The notes under the pieces: generated by a model
The model's database searches: none
Seen by the model: the letters and a program-made list of their open reading frames with translations, nothing else
Told to the model about the DNA's origin: nothing
Made by a program: the position numbers and the translations under genes
Shown: positions 12,666 to 24,703 of the stretch, piece after piece
Position numbering within the stretch: the first letter of the stretch is position 1
Layout: every line of letters begins with the position of its first letter
From: Apostichopus japonicus
Lineage: Eukaryota > Echinodermata > Holothuroidea > Aspidochirotida > Stichopodidae
Length of the DNA stretch: 64,000 bases
Assembly (NCBI RefSeq): GCF_037975245.1
Contig: NC_092562.1
Span: 10,887,001-10,951,000, forward strand
Direction of reading: 5' to 3'

Positions 12666-15600
12666 CTAAACCTGAATAAGTTCAGTTGAAGGTAACTTTC
12701 ACCCTTCTAGACCTGATAGTCAAACATCATTCATAAGATACACATGATGATATTCAAGCCTTCAGGCAACTCATTGTAAACATGTTTTCTCTACTTCTGA
12801 CAACGAAAAAACAAAACATGAGAAAACAAACTAAATACAGACTGAAATAATAAGTTACTTGACTTCAAGGAAACAAAACATATTAAAGCAGTATTTTGCA
12901 TTAAATTCCAAACTACTTGTTCCTCATTACAATCATTTTTTGTTGTTATTGGGTGTTTTTTATGATTTCATTATAATGCATGTTTTTTTGGGCTAAACTG
13001 TTTTAATAACTCATCAGATCAAATATCTCTTGAAGAAAGATTCTGCTTATAAATGTAGTGACAATGACAGGGTGTTCCTTTTTGAGCTTATTACTTCTTC
13101 AAACAATTTTTGTAATACTTTTTTTCTTACATTTCTCTTACACTTTTACACAATTTGTAACAGTTGATTTCTTACTAACTGACCACAAGGATTAGAGGTA
13201 TTTAAACAGCGGAATTATTAGGCAACAAGCTGACATCTTAACTCCTATGGCCAATATGGCTTTGTTCTGAGAGAATGTTATCTTTTTGAATGCAATACCG
13301 CTTTAAATGACTATGATCAAGGAGTTCCCCTCCCCCCCCTCCCTTAATCATGACTGCCATACTTATGACACTCCATATATTCTTGCACTGATTGATTTGT
13401 TTATACCAGCCCTTTTTGTGACATTAAAGATAAGGGTCACTAGCATAGGCACCTCTCTGCAGCTAATGTTACCATTGTTACAGTGAACTTTTGACATTAA
13501 ACATTTTACAGCTGCTTTCAGAGGAAATGAGTTCCTTGGCTCCAACATTTTTGGCAAGTATTGTATAATTTGAAGTGGAACAGCTTCCCTCCCCCTGCCC
13601 ACCCCCCCCCCCCCCTCAATAGTCAGTTCATAGGTTTATTTAATGTCAAACTGAATCCTTTTTCTTCTTTTTCACATGTCTTAGTTATGTTTTTTTTTTT
13701 TTAATATTTGTCTAACTGCTACCATGTTGACAAAGCTGTGAAAGATTTGAATCCTGTTTCAAAAAGAGAACAGACCATTGTACATACTCAACACCGCCTT
13801 ACGATTGAACTTTACTCATCCAGTCACCATATTTTAACAGTCCGAAAAAAGACATGTCTTTAAGGTGTCAAACAAATTTAGGATAAAAACTGGCTCAATA
13901 TCTAACAATTGGCAGACCACTGCTACCCTTAGAATATGCCAGATGGGTTATCAAGTTTAAATGATGGTTTTGTTACTAATTGATCCACATCATTTTAAAA
14001 GTTTGTCACTGAAAGTCAAATTGGTTCAAAATATAGTTCCTCCTTGATCTTTTTAAACCATTCCTCCCCCCCTCCCCCACCCTTTCAAGAATAACTACTA
14101 CACACCCTGTAAATTTTGAAAGAAGAATTTTATGAGCAAAAGGGATTCATCCTAGTTGTGTTTTATTTTCAAACTTATATTCAGAAAAAAAAAACCTTCA
14201 CATAAAATTGAATTTTTTTCTGATAAGTTTTAACAATTTATTCAACAATCCATATTTAAGCTTTGCCATCTTTGTGCCTTGGTTCACTTTTGTTGTACTG
14301 TATGAAGATCGCCTCAATTTCTGTCATTCTTAGCTGTCGTTGTTTTATAGGAAAATGTCACTTGAAAATATAAAGTGTTGAATGTCATTGTCATATGGCA
14401 GGAGATAAACTACACTAATATTACATACCGTGTGGTGTGTGCAAGGCTTTGTCTTATGGTATGGGACACATTTTCATCAAAATAGGCGGTCTGTTTTAAA
14501 GTAACTTTTTGGATTTTGCAAGTCCAAGCATGATCTTGTACCTATGTGTCTGACTGTCTGTAATTGTATGTTGACTGTGCATGGCTTGTGTGTTTTTACA
14601 ACCAGAGTTAACAGTCTTAAGACCCTATTTAATAGTTAACTTATTTATTTCTTATTTGATCATCATTTCGATTGGCTGAAATCTGCAGGAAACGATACCT
14701 CATCAGGCATACTAGTGTGTTCCTGTGCTAAATATCAGCACTGACAAATTATTATATAGACTGTCGTGAGGGTCCTCTTCGGTTTGTTCGTGGTTTATAA
14801 CTAGAATGCATTTGAAAGGACTTTTGTGAACACTACTCTATGATTCCAAATTTCAACATCCTTATCCAACTTCTGTCTACAAAAAAAAAAAAAAACTGAA
14901 AATGTTCATTTCCCAGAATCCTTTGCACTTCATCCGAAACATTGATATGGCTGAGAAGGCTCCAGAAAACCCAGACATATTAATCACTCATTTGCCATGT
15001 GTTTCTACTTTGTGGTAGTAGATCTGCCTGCTAGCTTCAACTTGCGAAACCTCCTGTTTGATCATTTGTAAACAAAACAGTGATTGGTTTCCCCTTTCAG
15101 TCTCTTCATTTTGCAATTTAAAGCAACACACAAAATTTAACAATCCAGAAATAAAATTATTTTCCACTTATCATCTCAATCATAAATAATACCTGTGTTT
15201 AGATGACATCTCAAGTAAATTAGATGCATGGAATCATATTTAGTCTCACAAGATGAAAAACAGACCATGTTTTCTCCAAACAACATGGTTTACAATGATA
15301 TAAAGAACAATAACTTCCAGGTTATATATGTCAGCAACCAATTTCTTCTAAAGTGAAATTAATTTCAAAATATGTCATTTTCCTAAACTCAAATAGGCTC
15401 TCAATGTCACATGCCAATCCTGCATAGTTATGTACTTAACAACTTAATTACTGAACTTAACTTTTTTTTATTTTTTGTGGAATTATTCTGAAATAGGTTA
15501 CCCAGTTACCATTGGAATGTTTACATTTATGAATATTAATTCTCATGATCTATCATTTACAAATATCTGAATTGACAACCAACATTGCAAACCTTTTTTT

Positions 15601-16586
15601 TTTTTTGTGATGAATTTACATAACCGTCATAATTATCCCATGAAATTACAATGCCGCTCCTTATAGCTTTAATAGAGTAATTTTTCCTAGTTTGACGGAG
15701 TTTTTCGATGCTATTCCATACTTGCTATCTTAAGTTTGAGTTCTATTTGATAAATTTGGTAAAATTATTGGACAAAACTACAAATATTTCCTTTAATCTA
15801 TTCCGCTTCTCTTTATTTCAAACTACCAGGGAAAAGCGAGAGCACTAGAAGAAGTAACTGATAGTTTTTAATCAGCGCTCGGGCGGGTATAGGATTCCAT
15901 GTGATGTGATCACTACTACACCAGCCTAATGTTACAAAAGTGTTTACTTTGGCAACAACTTGTCAATATTGAAAGAGCAAGAACTCTAAAAAGCTATTTA
16001 TTGAGTTCCCAAGAAAGGGGGAATGGGGGAGGGGGAATACTAAAAGGGTGTCCTTTGATGAGATACCTCTTGTGACAAAGTTTTAAAATCCCATAACTGT
16101 GTGCAGAAACATATCTTACCTTTGTTAATAACTGATATCTCCAGAGAAGTGATATAAAGAATAGGGGTAGAGGACTCATTAGAAGGGGTGGGGCAGGGGT
16201 GGGGGAGGGGGGTAAGGGTAAGAAACAATGTCATTGTTAAATTTGCAATGTTAAAAGCCAATCGTTCTACTGTATATGTTTGTAGCTGAAGTTTTAAGTA
16301 CTACTCACCAAGTTTTTATATTAAATCTAAATCATACCACCAAACTTCTAAAGACAATATACAAACTTAATCTATAGTTTTACTATGTTATATGAACAAT
16401 AGAAGCAAATTATGCTAATTCATCAATTGTTCCTGTTGAATTTCCAAAACCTGTTTTTTATCTTCATTTTTCATCAAGTGTCTGTGTTTTGCTTTATATT
16501 TTTATCCCCTTTCTTTCTTTTCCTTTCCTTATTTTTATTTTTTTTTTGTCATCTTTTGCCATCAATTGGTCAGTTTGAATACTTAC

Positions 16587-16711
16587 TTGTAGTCTGTGCT
16601 GACCACAGAATGCATTCATATAAAACTTCAAGGAATTTAAAGGTTCCTGGACAAGGGTTACCGAAAATGCCGCTTGTAGCACGAATGGAGCAACCTGTTT
16701 TATAATCGCAC
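16587..16711 (-). CDS. Alternative second-half Gal_Lectin exon (3b)
   Basis: Minus-strand exon of 125 nt, acceptor TCGTTGTAG and donor ACTACAA|GTAAGT, phase 2 in and phase 1 out. It encodes CDYKTGCSIRATSGIFGN followed by PCPGTFKFLEVLYEC, the second half of a SUEL-type rhamnose/galactose-binding lectin domain. The Cys pairs and the F-G-x-PC-x-GT-x-K-x-L-x-V signature are clear; the usual DPC is NPC here. It does not follow in phase from exon 3a (which ends in phase 1). It does follow in phase from exon 2 (22337-22580), where the junction codon becomes ATG. I therefore take it as an alternative to exon 3a, not a second full domain. A missed first-half exon between 16712 and 20067 is the alternative explanation. 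Confidence 0.82.
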
Positions 16712-16800
16712 CTACAACGAGAATGGAGATATTGTTATAGGGATGCATGCAATGGAAAAATAATACTAAACTGAAACGGAAAAAAAATATCGGTGGGAGA

Positions 16801-19800
16801 GGGGGGGGGGGGGTGGTCCTGGAATGACAGACGTCCTTTCTTTGGTTGAGTTAGTGGTTAGATCGTTGGGGGGGGGATCAGATAAGGTCAGTGGAAGGAC
16901 TAGGAGAAAGCTGTGAATGAAAGCAAAGCAACATTAGTTTAAGAGGATGCTCGTGTAAACGTTAGTCGAAAAAGATCCTGTAGATTAGTCGGATTAAATG
17001 ATGAAAATTGTAAAAAGGATACTTCAATGTGCTCACATGACTCTCTTCATTTATGTTAATATTTCTATCAATGTCATCACTTGTATGTGATTGCTTGGTT
17101 TGGTTTTATCTTCTACCCCTGCAGTTTTAATCAATCGGTGGTCACTCTTTTGTTTCCACAAAGCAATTAACTAACACAAGTAAACATTCAGAATTTTTAG
17201 AAAATATCAATAGTACTCAAAATACTACCTTGACAGGGAGGTCTTTTAGTATCGACAATTTCTTTTTCTTTACTTTTTTTTTTTACTGTAGTAATTTTTG
17301 AGGTGTGCAAATTTGGTTTCTCACAAACTTCATAAAATGCTATTGTATGGTGCACAAAAGCTGCAATACATCTTTGCACCTCTGTAGCAATAAGAACATT
17401 TTGCTGAGTATTAATTTGCCATACAATACTGCATAAATTATTCACTGATATGTAATAATTTACATATCCATCCCCTCCCTCCGGTCTTAGGCGAGCGATC
17501 CAGCGATCTCAATAGTGGGAATGACCCTGACAAAATTTTCCATCTGATATCATCAAACTTTCACACACACTATATTAGAATACAAGACAGACTTTTCCAA
17601 TTGCCCACCAACTGTAATCTTCGCTGAGAAAGCTCAACATGTTGGAGCCACCATGACACCCCCACCTGGAGGAATGACAGGCCTGTTGTACTCCTAGTAG
17701 AAGTAGTGGGAACCAAATAGCATCCCAGGGTTTATGGCAAACAGAACAGAATAGGGTTAACCAAGGGAATCACACCAGGGGGTTCATGTGGTTCAAATGA
17801 TTTATCGTTTCTTTAACCATTATCAATTTCCAAAATGTGTTCTACATGTGTTCTATAAACACGGAACACTTCACTTTTGAACTTTGCAAATTTGAACTTT
17901 TTTTTTTAAAACTTTTTAAAGTGATAGAATCCCACTGCAATCAAGCAAAAGTTTTTAACCCCAAATGTCTCTATGAGAAATTTTTAAACCCATAGTGAGC
18001 ATGAATGTGGACGTAAATTTAACCTTGCAACCAACTGTAATGCAAAACAAAGAACCTTTGAGGTTTCGTATGGATGTTGTGATAAGATGGCCCCCCCCCT
18101 TTAAATAATTTTATTTTCTTATAGACTATCAGAATTATTGAGTAGTCATTGCTGCAGACAAGGGGTCCCCCAGCCAATAACTGTCATAGCATTGATTTCA
18201 CATAATTGTCTCTCACGCTGCCAACCCCCCCACCCCTATCACCCCCCCCCCCATTAATGAAACCAGTGTTGGGATTGCTAATATTTCTGTCTGAGAAAAT
18301 GTCAGTCAACTGGTTAAGGAAGGTTACGGAATGGAGGTTACAGCTACTCACATCTTGATTGGATCCCGGCCAATTTTCTTTGCGAAACACTTTTACTTTT
18401 GCATCTGGCAAATATTTGCATAACTGTTAACAGTGTATCACTTTCACCCAGAGGTAGAAGTTAGTTTGTTATATTGTGTTTTGGTTTTATGTCAACAGGT
18501 TGTCAAGCAAAAGTGACAAGCAGTTTTTTACATTTTCAGACATTTATGACAGCATTTAAGCAATCTAGGAGAAATCAGTTCTTCTTTGGTTCAAACTGTT
18601 CACAACTGCTTTAAATGTATATATCTTGGAGCAAAGATGGAGGTCAACCTTCCCATCCTGTTCCAAAACCAGAATTTCTGATCCTACCAAATTTTTATCT
18701 CAGTTTTATGTTAAAAACGCTGACAGTCGAATGGTTTCCATCAAAGCATTTTTTCCTTCTTTTTTTTTTGAGAATAACTTGTTAATATCTACATCTGTAA
18801 GTTTTTTCTTTTTTTTCTTTTTGGAGAATAATTTGTTTATATCTACATCTGTTGAGATCATTTTCCTATTTTTCTGGGGCAACATAAACAGCAATTTCTC
18901 CCCCATTGGAGATGCAGGTCACAAAGGTCAAGAGGCATAGTCATAAGGGTTTGATAGGGCAGAATTCAAAGATAATTCCAGACATAAGCTGCATGTTGCT
19001 ATGGTGACATGGATTATGACAGCAGTTATGTCCTTGAAGAATCTTTCAACATGATGATGGTTTTTTTGCATTCAAACAAATCCGTATATGGAAATGGTTC
19101 AGATCTGCACTAAACTCTTAATGTTTCTGTTGTTGGACACTGCCCCATTCTGTATGTAGTCTGACAGCCTGTTGGGACAATTTTCCAATGCTAATACCAC
19201 TCTATACTGTCCTCAAACTATGTTTTTTCATAAGTTACACGCAGTGGACAGAGTTAAATCCTGGAGGTAAATGATGAATATATGCAAATTCCCAAATTAT
19301 AGAATATCTTTGTACAGTAGAACAGAAGCATTCGCATTTTAACTGACCTCTATCTTTACCTACAGATTGAGACAATTTTAGTCAGAACTATTGGACCAAC
19401 AAAAGGGAGAAAATTCTCCTTTAATTTACTATTAAACTCTTGCAGACCAGAATTGATGATTATCAGATACGCCAACAAAAAACTCAGACACTCGACCTGA
19501 CAGCCTCCACATGATCTTATCGTGACTGTATTCCCATCTCCCCTGCCTCTCGCCGAGACCCTGATAATTAATCGACCAATTCAGAAGGAGAATTTTTTTT
19601 GCCGGGAACAAAAAGCAGTCGATCCCGCTCGCTTGTCAGAAACGATGGGAACCCATCGATTCTAATCAGAAAGAAGAGAGTATGTGAAAAAGAACATTCA
19701 AGTATCCTTTTCCGAAGCATAAACATTTTGATTAACATCTGATCGATCGGATCTATATGCATCACACATGTATCTCCTCTCGACGATGTACAGAATACCT

Positions 19801-20067
19801 TACCGTATCGTCAGATCTGCGGAGGGAAGAGTGGTTACGTTGAATGTTAATCATGTGCTTCGTGCAACCTGTAGCTGTCTTCGGTCTCCGTTGGCAACTG
19901 AGATATATGCTACTGTTATTTTGATTGAGGAGGAGTTAAGTTTTAGTAAAATTCATGCGTATCTTTGTTAAAGAGGGGGTTGGTTTGGTTTTTTGTCTCG
20001 ATCTCATGCTGTCAGTAGTAGCATGGTGCGTTACGGGGTGACCGCAGCGTCACGTGGTGATACTTAC
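16801..20067. other. Intron between the two alternative lectin exons
   Basis: I looked here for a first-half Gal_Lectin exon (Cys-Glu-Gly start, YGR/FGR motif, phase 1 to 2) and did not find one. The stretch holds a G run at 16801-16813, poly-C/G runs near 18092 and 18241, and T-rich tracts around 18760-18830. GC-richer pieces around 19490-19760 and 19780-19970 have open frames but no recognisable domain. Confidence 0.4.
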
Positions 20068-20183
20068 AGCCACTTTGCAAAACACAAGACAGTTGCACCT
20101 CTAGAAACTTTGAGACCCCCGGGCAGGGGTCGTGAAATACGTTGACGTTGACGGGGATGGTGCAGGAGTTGCGATCGTTACAG
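20068..20183 (-). CDS. Second-half Gal_Lectin exon (3a)
   Basis: Minus-strand exon of 116 nt, acceptor CTTCTCAAACAG and donor GGCT|GTAAGT, phase 2 in and phase 1 out. It encodes CNDRNSCTIPVNVNVFHDPC and then PGVSKFLEVQLSC. This completes the Gal_Lectin fold begun in exon 2: the conserved Cys residues, the DPC sugar-contact motif and the K-x-L-E-V strand are present. Exon 2 plus 3a gives a domain of the usual 85-95 residues. It shares the conserved framework with exon 3b, about 16 of 38 aligned positions by eye, but differs in the loop residues before DPC/NPC. Confidence 0.88.
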
Positions 20184-21381
20184 CTGTTTGAGAAGTTTAA
20201 ATAGGTGAGAAGAGGAAGCCAGTAGAAAAGACACATCAGGGTTACGACAACCAGAAGGTGCGGAGAGAAAAAAAAGTATTAACGCATCTAGATACATATA
20301 GATACATTATTGTTATTGCATCTCCCATTTGAAAAGAAGTGCAACATTATTATATAAAAAAAATTAAGAAATACACTATACATTATACAGTACAGCTGGA
20401 GATCATTTCTTATTGTGTACATTTCTTTATCACAACCTGGGGATTCAAGAATTCTACTTGACTTGGCAAATATTATTAATACGCATTTGCTAAAGCTAAT
20501 GCTCAAATCCACCCTCTGGCCTAACCCATGCCTCTCAATCCCCCAGCTTCCCCTCCCCTCTCTAAAAATCTGTATCTGCAAAAATAGCCCATATACAAAT
20601 TAAATACATGTATATGTAGCCAATCAGGACCAATTTTTTAACCACGGTGCTGAGAAGACCGGACAAATTGTAAATAGATCTGCTTCCTCCAAACCATTTC
20701 TGGTCAAACCTCCTTTGAACAATAAATCAATCCTGCCAGATGCAAACCTTTCCTTCATCTTATACTTTTAAACCCTAACCCAGATAGCTAATTAACATAA
20801 TCATCATCATCATCATTCTACAATGGAATAACCCATAAAACAGTCTCATTCCATCTTCTTCCTCCAAAAATACACCCCAAAATACACCCAAAAATGACCA
20901 AAATGGAATCCCTTCGTTAATATTTATATGCAAATGTGCGCTTGCAGGAAGAGGGAGTTCTTTTGTGTAGACAGTAAAAGGAGGTGCCAAGAAGCAATCA
21001 AGAGGAGTGGTTGAAGAAGTCCTCTTGAGTATACAAGAAGGTGTGACGCTGTGTCCAATCCACACAAGTGTTAAAAGAAAGGACTCTTGCCGGCAGGTAT
21101 CAAACTTGAAGGGGTCAATAATGCTCTGTAAATCTGCCCCTATTGTACCCCTCACAACCCCCTCCACCTCCTCCTCCCCCCTCCCCATCCCCTTCCCTTT
21201 CACATTTTGGTACAAAGTCTGAAGCAGATTCCACCTCTGTCTAGCATCGTGGCCCCCTTTTTTTGGTTTCTCTTCTTCGGTTAAGGGTGCATCTGTCTTT
21301 CATAACACCCTTTAAAACGGTTCGTGAACAAACAAAATGGGAAATGGATTGATTTTGGTCTATGTCATCAACATAATCCAG

Positions 21382-21573
21382 ATCTTCGAATAATGAGAGA
21401 ACGATGTTCCTCTGGTATCGAGAAGTCTGCAACTAGGGGTATTAATTCGAGCAACCTTCCACCGACAGAGATTGAGAAACTGCTCCAGCGAGTATTTAAC
21501 GCATCGTCGGTGATAACCATGGACCTGCTTACCGGGTTCGACGATTGCATAAATGTATTTGCTGACCGAGAAG
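21382..21573 (+). CDS. Candidate plus-strand exon, unrecognised
   Basis: A possible exon with acceptor ACATAATCCAG and donor GAGAAG|GTGAGT, 192 nt, phase 1 in and out. It is GC-richer than its surroundings. The peptide includes SSNLPPTEIEKLLQRVFNAS and a following stretch ending FDDCINVFADREG. It lies on the opposite strand inside the intron between receptor exons 2 and 3a. I do not recognise the family. The helical, Leu-rich pattern is only loosely reminiscent of the first part of a GAIN domain, too weak to call. The minus strand is also open here, so the strand is not certain. It could be an exon of a nested gene, an inverted gene fragment, or chance. Confidence 0.3.
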
Positions 21574-22336
21574 GTGAGTGAGGCCACAGTTGATGTGAAC
21601 AGGGAGCATGAAATCATTTGTAAACATTTTGAAATTTATGTGGAAGGTACAGCTTACACATTTTGTAAACTGAGAGGAGGGGGAGGGGAAGGGGGCGTGG
21701 GAGGAGGGAAACATAAAATACATCTGAGACAAAATCTTATACAAATAGTCAGCTTATGAGAGAATAAATATTTTATCAAATGGTGTTTGAACTTCTTCCA
21801 CATTCTATTTTAAATTCTAGCTTAAATATTCAACATCACACAGGATGATGGTTGGGTTAAATTGCTATAACTAGAAGAAGTAACCAGCATGCATTGCTCA
21901 ATCAAATGCATCAGTTGATAGGAATATTAAGTAACTATTCATCGAATATAATTTGCCCAAAAAGCTTGTCTATCTCCAATCTCTTCTTCCGACTCTTATT
22001 CTTCATTGTTTAACCAATATGAGCGGTAACGGAAGTGATTGGGACAATGAGCACCAATTTTCCCACCAACGAACACCAATCAGGAAATATTAAGCTTGTT
22101 CTGATGTAACACAAGAGTGTTTGTTGAGGAGTTAATACTAGTGTATGTTTACACAGTGCTATGACATCATCAATACACACAATAGTATCCACAGCATGTC
22201 CAAGTCACCATGAACTTTTAACACTGGGCAGCAGTATGTAAATCAACTGAACCGCACTCGTGGGACATTTTATGTCATCTCACGTACACGTGCAAACTAT
22301 GATGCACTTTATGGACTGAATTGTGACGATACTTAC

Positions 22337-22580
22337 ATGGGAGAGACCACGGCGAAAGTAGCGGGAGACTCGCAGTTTGTGTCGTCGACGCGTCCGAAGC
22401 CGAGGCAAGTCACGTGGTCGGTCCGGCCAAAGTTGGCGGATTCTATCAGAATGACCCTCTCGCCAGGACATTGCAGATCCATCGTCTTACCCTCGCAGAC
22501 GCTGGTGTAGTAGATCAGGCTGTTGTTCTGTTTCTTGTCGTCAACGCCATTCGATCGAGAAGAGAGCGACGAACTTACAT
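22337..22580 (-). CDS. First-half Gal_Lectin exon (exon 2)
   Basis: Minus-strand exon of 244 nt, acceptor ACTCACTCTTGCAG and donor CTCCCAT|GTAAGT, phase 1 in and phase 2 out. After a short Ser-rich lead it encodes VCEGKTMDLQCPGERVILIE, then SANFGRTDHVTC and NCESPATFAVVSP. This is the first half of a SUEL-type lectin domain: the C-E-G start, the L-x-C-P strand, the A-N-F-G-R form of the YGR sugar-binding motif, and the following Cys residues. In latrophilin-type receptors this domain faces outside the cell and binds glycans or partner proteins such as teneurins and FLRTs; ligand binding here is unknown. Its phase-2 end fits both exon 3a and exon 3b. Confidence 0.9.
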
Positions 22581-23297
22581 CTGCAAGAGTGAGTTTACGT
22601 AGTAATCGAATAGATATATATCAAAACGCATCCCCGGTCACGTGGCTTGGGTAGATGGGAAAGTGCAAATGTAGTGAGGAGACAGGTAGGAGAGCAGGGA
22701 AGTGACATTGGATAAATATTGAGCAACGTTGGGTAAAAATACAAAGAATTACTCGGGAGGCGTACTTGAGCAAATATATTCTAATATGAATCAATCTGGC
22801 CAATTGCTCAAAGAGACAAAATCTGACACAAGATCAAATACCTTCTGGTAACTTTTTAATTAATTATACTATTTAATACTTTTTGGTAACCTCTTGCTGA
22901 TGTAACATTTAAATAATAAGTTTGAGACACCAGCCACAATAGTTCCTCAGTGCTATGTGCAAAGAAACTTTAGTAACTACTGTACAGATAAAATATGCAC
23001 ATTCAAAAAAACCAAGTACATAATTTATTTTGAACACTCAATGAGTGGATAGATCTGCAAATAATGAGAGGAGCTTTCAAACCATCAGCTCACTGAAATT
23101 CTGCTTTGAATCGTGAACTTGAAATAGTCTAATTCAGATAATATTCGATACCACTTTGTGACATTGCTAGACTGAGCAGTTACGTTCCTAATTTTTCGTG
23201 AGAAATAAAACTCTTATTTTCGTCGGCTTTTAAGAACAACGACGCGAATGCAATTTTGACATCGTGAGAATTATTCTAAATGGACTATAAAACTTAC

Positions 23298-23543
23298 CTC
23301 GAGAGAAAGATGTAAGAAACAGGAGAAACAGAATCGTATTTGCCAATGGCCGTCTCATATTGGTTGTTACGTCCCTCTGTTGGTTCATCGTGTGTTATTT
23401 TCTATTATTCTTAGATGGCCGCTCCTCAAAACGCCCTTCTCTCTTTTGTTTCTTCTTATTGTGTTGATAAGGTTCAGATGAAGCTTCACAAAGTACTGTA
23501 TGGCTGATATTTCCAATGTTCACTGAACTCTTCACTTCATCAC
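23298..23543 (-). CDS. Start exon with signal peptide (5' end of lectin/HRM receptor gene)
   Basis: Minus-strand exon with donor TCTCGAG|GTAAGT. The first ATG is at 23386-23388 (MNQQRDVTTNMRRPLANT). A second in-frame ATG at 23356-23358 would start directly at a classic signal peptide, MRRPLANTILFLLFLTSFSR. Either start gives secretion, and I cannot decide between them. Coding part 23298-23388, ending in phase 1, which matches exon 2 and gives Asp at the junction. The untranslated part runs to a strong acceptor (pyrimidine tract, then CTCAG) at 23544-23548, so at least one non-coding exon lies further right. Confidence 0.83.
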
Positions 23544-24510
23544 CTGAGAAAAAAAACCGGAATATCCATCAGTGAACAAATGCGGGGAAAATATAAAATA
23601 TAAAAGCCCTAGAATATTAGCAGACACTGAATGGTACTGCATTGTATGTATGCAACATACTGTAAGATATGCTACAGCACGTCCGATGTTTATTAATATT
23701 TAATATATACTAGGTACGGCCTACAGTAGACAGTAGAAATGCATGCATACTGCTGCTGTCTTAGTCCTAGAGGAAACCAAGTTCATCAGACGTTGTAAAC
23801 CCCCAAAGCTCTGATAAAATCTTTCATCAACTATTTTCAACTTTGATTTATCAGTAGAGGCAGGCCTCTTGATGGACTGGCTGACAGGATTACTTTAAAG
23901 AGAGCAGAGAATACATGTAACACCATGACCATTCAGCTAGTATTAAGGGGATCATTATTGTAAACTGTACTCTACTGCGGCACATGTACTGTACAGTGTG
24001 CTGTTCTCGTTTACTGTACAATATTGTAGTCAGGTAATAAACAACAAGCTTTGAGGTCAACAACAGCTGCGCACAAAATTCTTTTTCTTTTTTTTTCTTT
24101 TTCTTTTCAGATTTGTATGACATTAGTAAAATGTAACATTAGGATGAACAGAACGTTCTTTGCCATGGGCGTGAGTATACAATGACAAGTTGAAACAATT
24201 TACTGGATATTTTCAAGTCATTCTCAAGTACTACTGTAGAATGCATTACACATGCAGGTTCATGACGTGACCGCAATCTTCCGTCTCGGCAATAAAGTGT
24301 GAGAACATCGCATACATTTATGCAATTATTGAATACTAGGATCTACTGTAGGGATCACTATTATTTAAATTTATCCTAAGGGATCATGCAACCTCTCCAA
24401 CAGCCTGAAATTTGTCACTGATTGTGTCTATGGGATACATGAGCAGCATTTAACAGGGCACCTCAATGTTTATCTAAGTAATCAGATGGTGGGTTGTGAT
24501 GTAGAGGTTG

Positions 24511-24703
24511 TGGAGTGCTAAACTGGTTACCGGTTCACAGTAGGTACATTGTGAGGAGACAGACAAGCAAGAAGCATTGTAAATTCAAGCCTCATGATGT
24601 ACAGTACATACGATAGGATAGTACGTTAGAGTGACGTGGAGTGCTGACCATGTGAGGAGATAGGTAAGCAAGAAGTGATCTACATTCAAGTCTCATGTAC
24701 AGA
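24511..24703 (+). repeat. Two copies of a dispersed repeat (GAGGAGACAGGTAAGC family)
   Basis: Copy one (24511-24605) and copy two (24637-24703) share GTGGAGTGCT, then GTGAGGAGA.AG..AAGCAAGAAG, then ATTCAAG.CTCATG and GTACAG. The core matches related pieces at 26155, 32449, 34730 and 44102 (plus strand) and about 30045-30090 (minus strand). Mutations differ between copies, so this is an old interspersed family rather than a recent tandem duplication. Confidence 0.6.

Larger units (their letters stand above)
8151..16586. other. Long intronic stretch between lectin exon 3b and stalk exon
   Basis: No further exon of the receptor gene is convincing here. Contents: a 14-bp poly-G run (8604-8617), a local repeat at 10285-10408, the 27-bp minisatellite at 12106-12665, poly-C at 13602-13615, and several poly-A/T tracts. 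The open frames present (for example around 10723-11007 and 16040-16261) have simple or biased composition and no clear splice-site pairing in the right phase. Confidence 0.45.

Noticed and set aside
16040-16261. Pro/Ser/Thr-rich minus-strand frame ending at a donor (AACAAAG|GTAAGA) that could extend the receptor stalk
   Set aside because: The only plausible acceptor gives phase 0 entry, not the phase 1 needed after exon 3b, and the composition comes from a G/C-run tract.
18357-18410. A possible 53-nt minus-strand mini-exon (acceptor TTTGCCAG, donor CAAGAT|GTGAGT)
   Set aside because: It would leave in phase 0, which fits neither exon 3b (phase 2) nor the stalk exon (phase 1), and its short basic peptide has no lectin feature.
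21241-21432. A minus-strand YVDD word (FEDLDYVDDI) resembling a reverse-transcriptase catalytic motif
   Set aside because: No other reverse-transcriptase blocks flank it in any frame, and the frame leaves the family pattern immediately after the motif.
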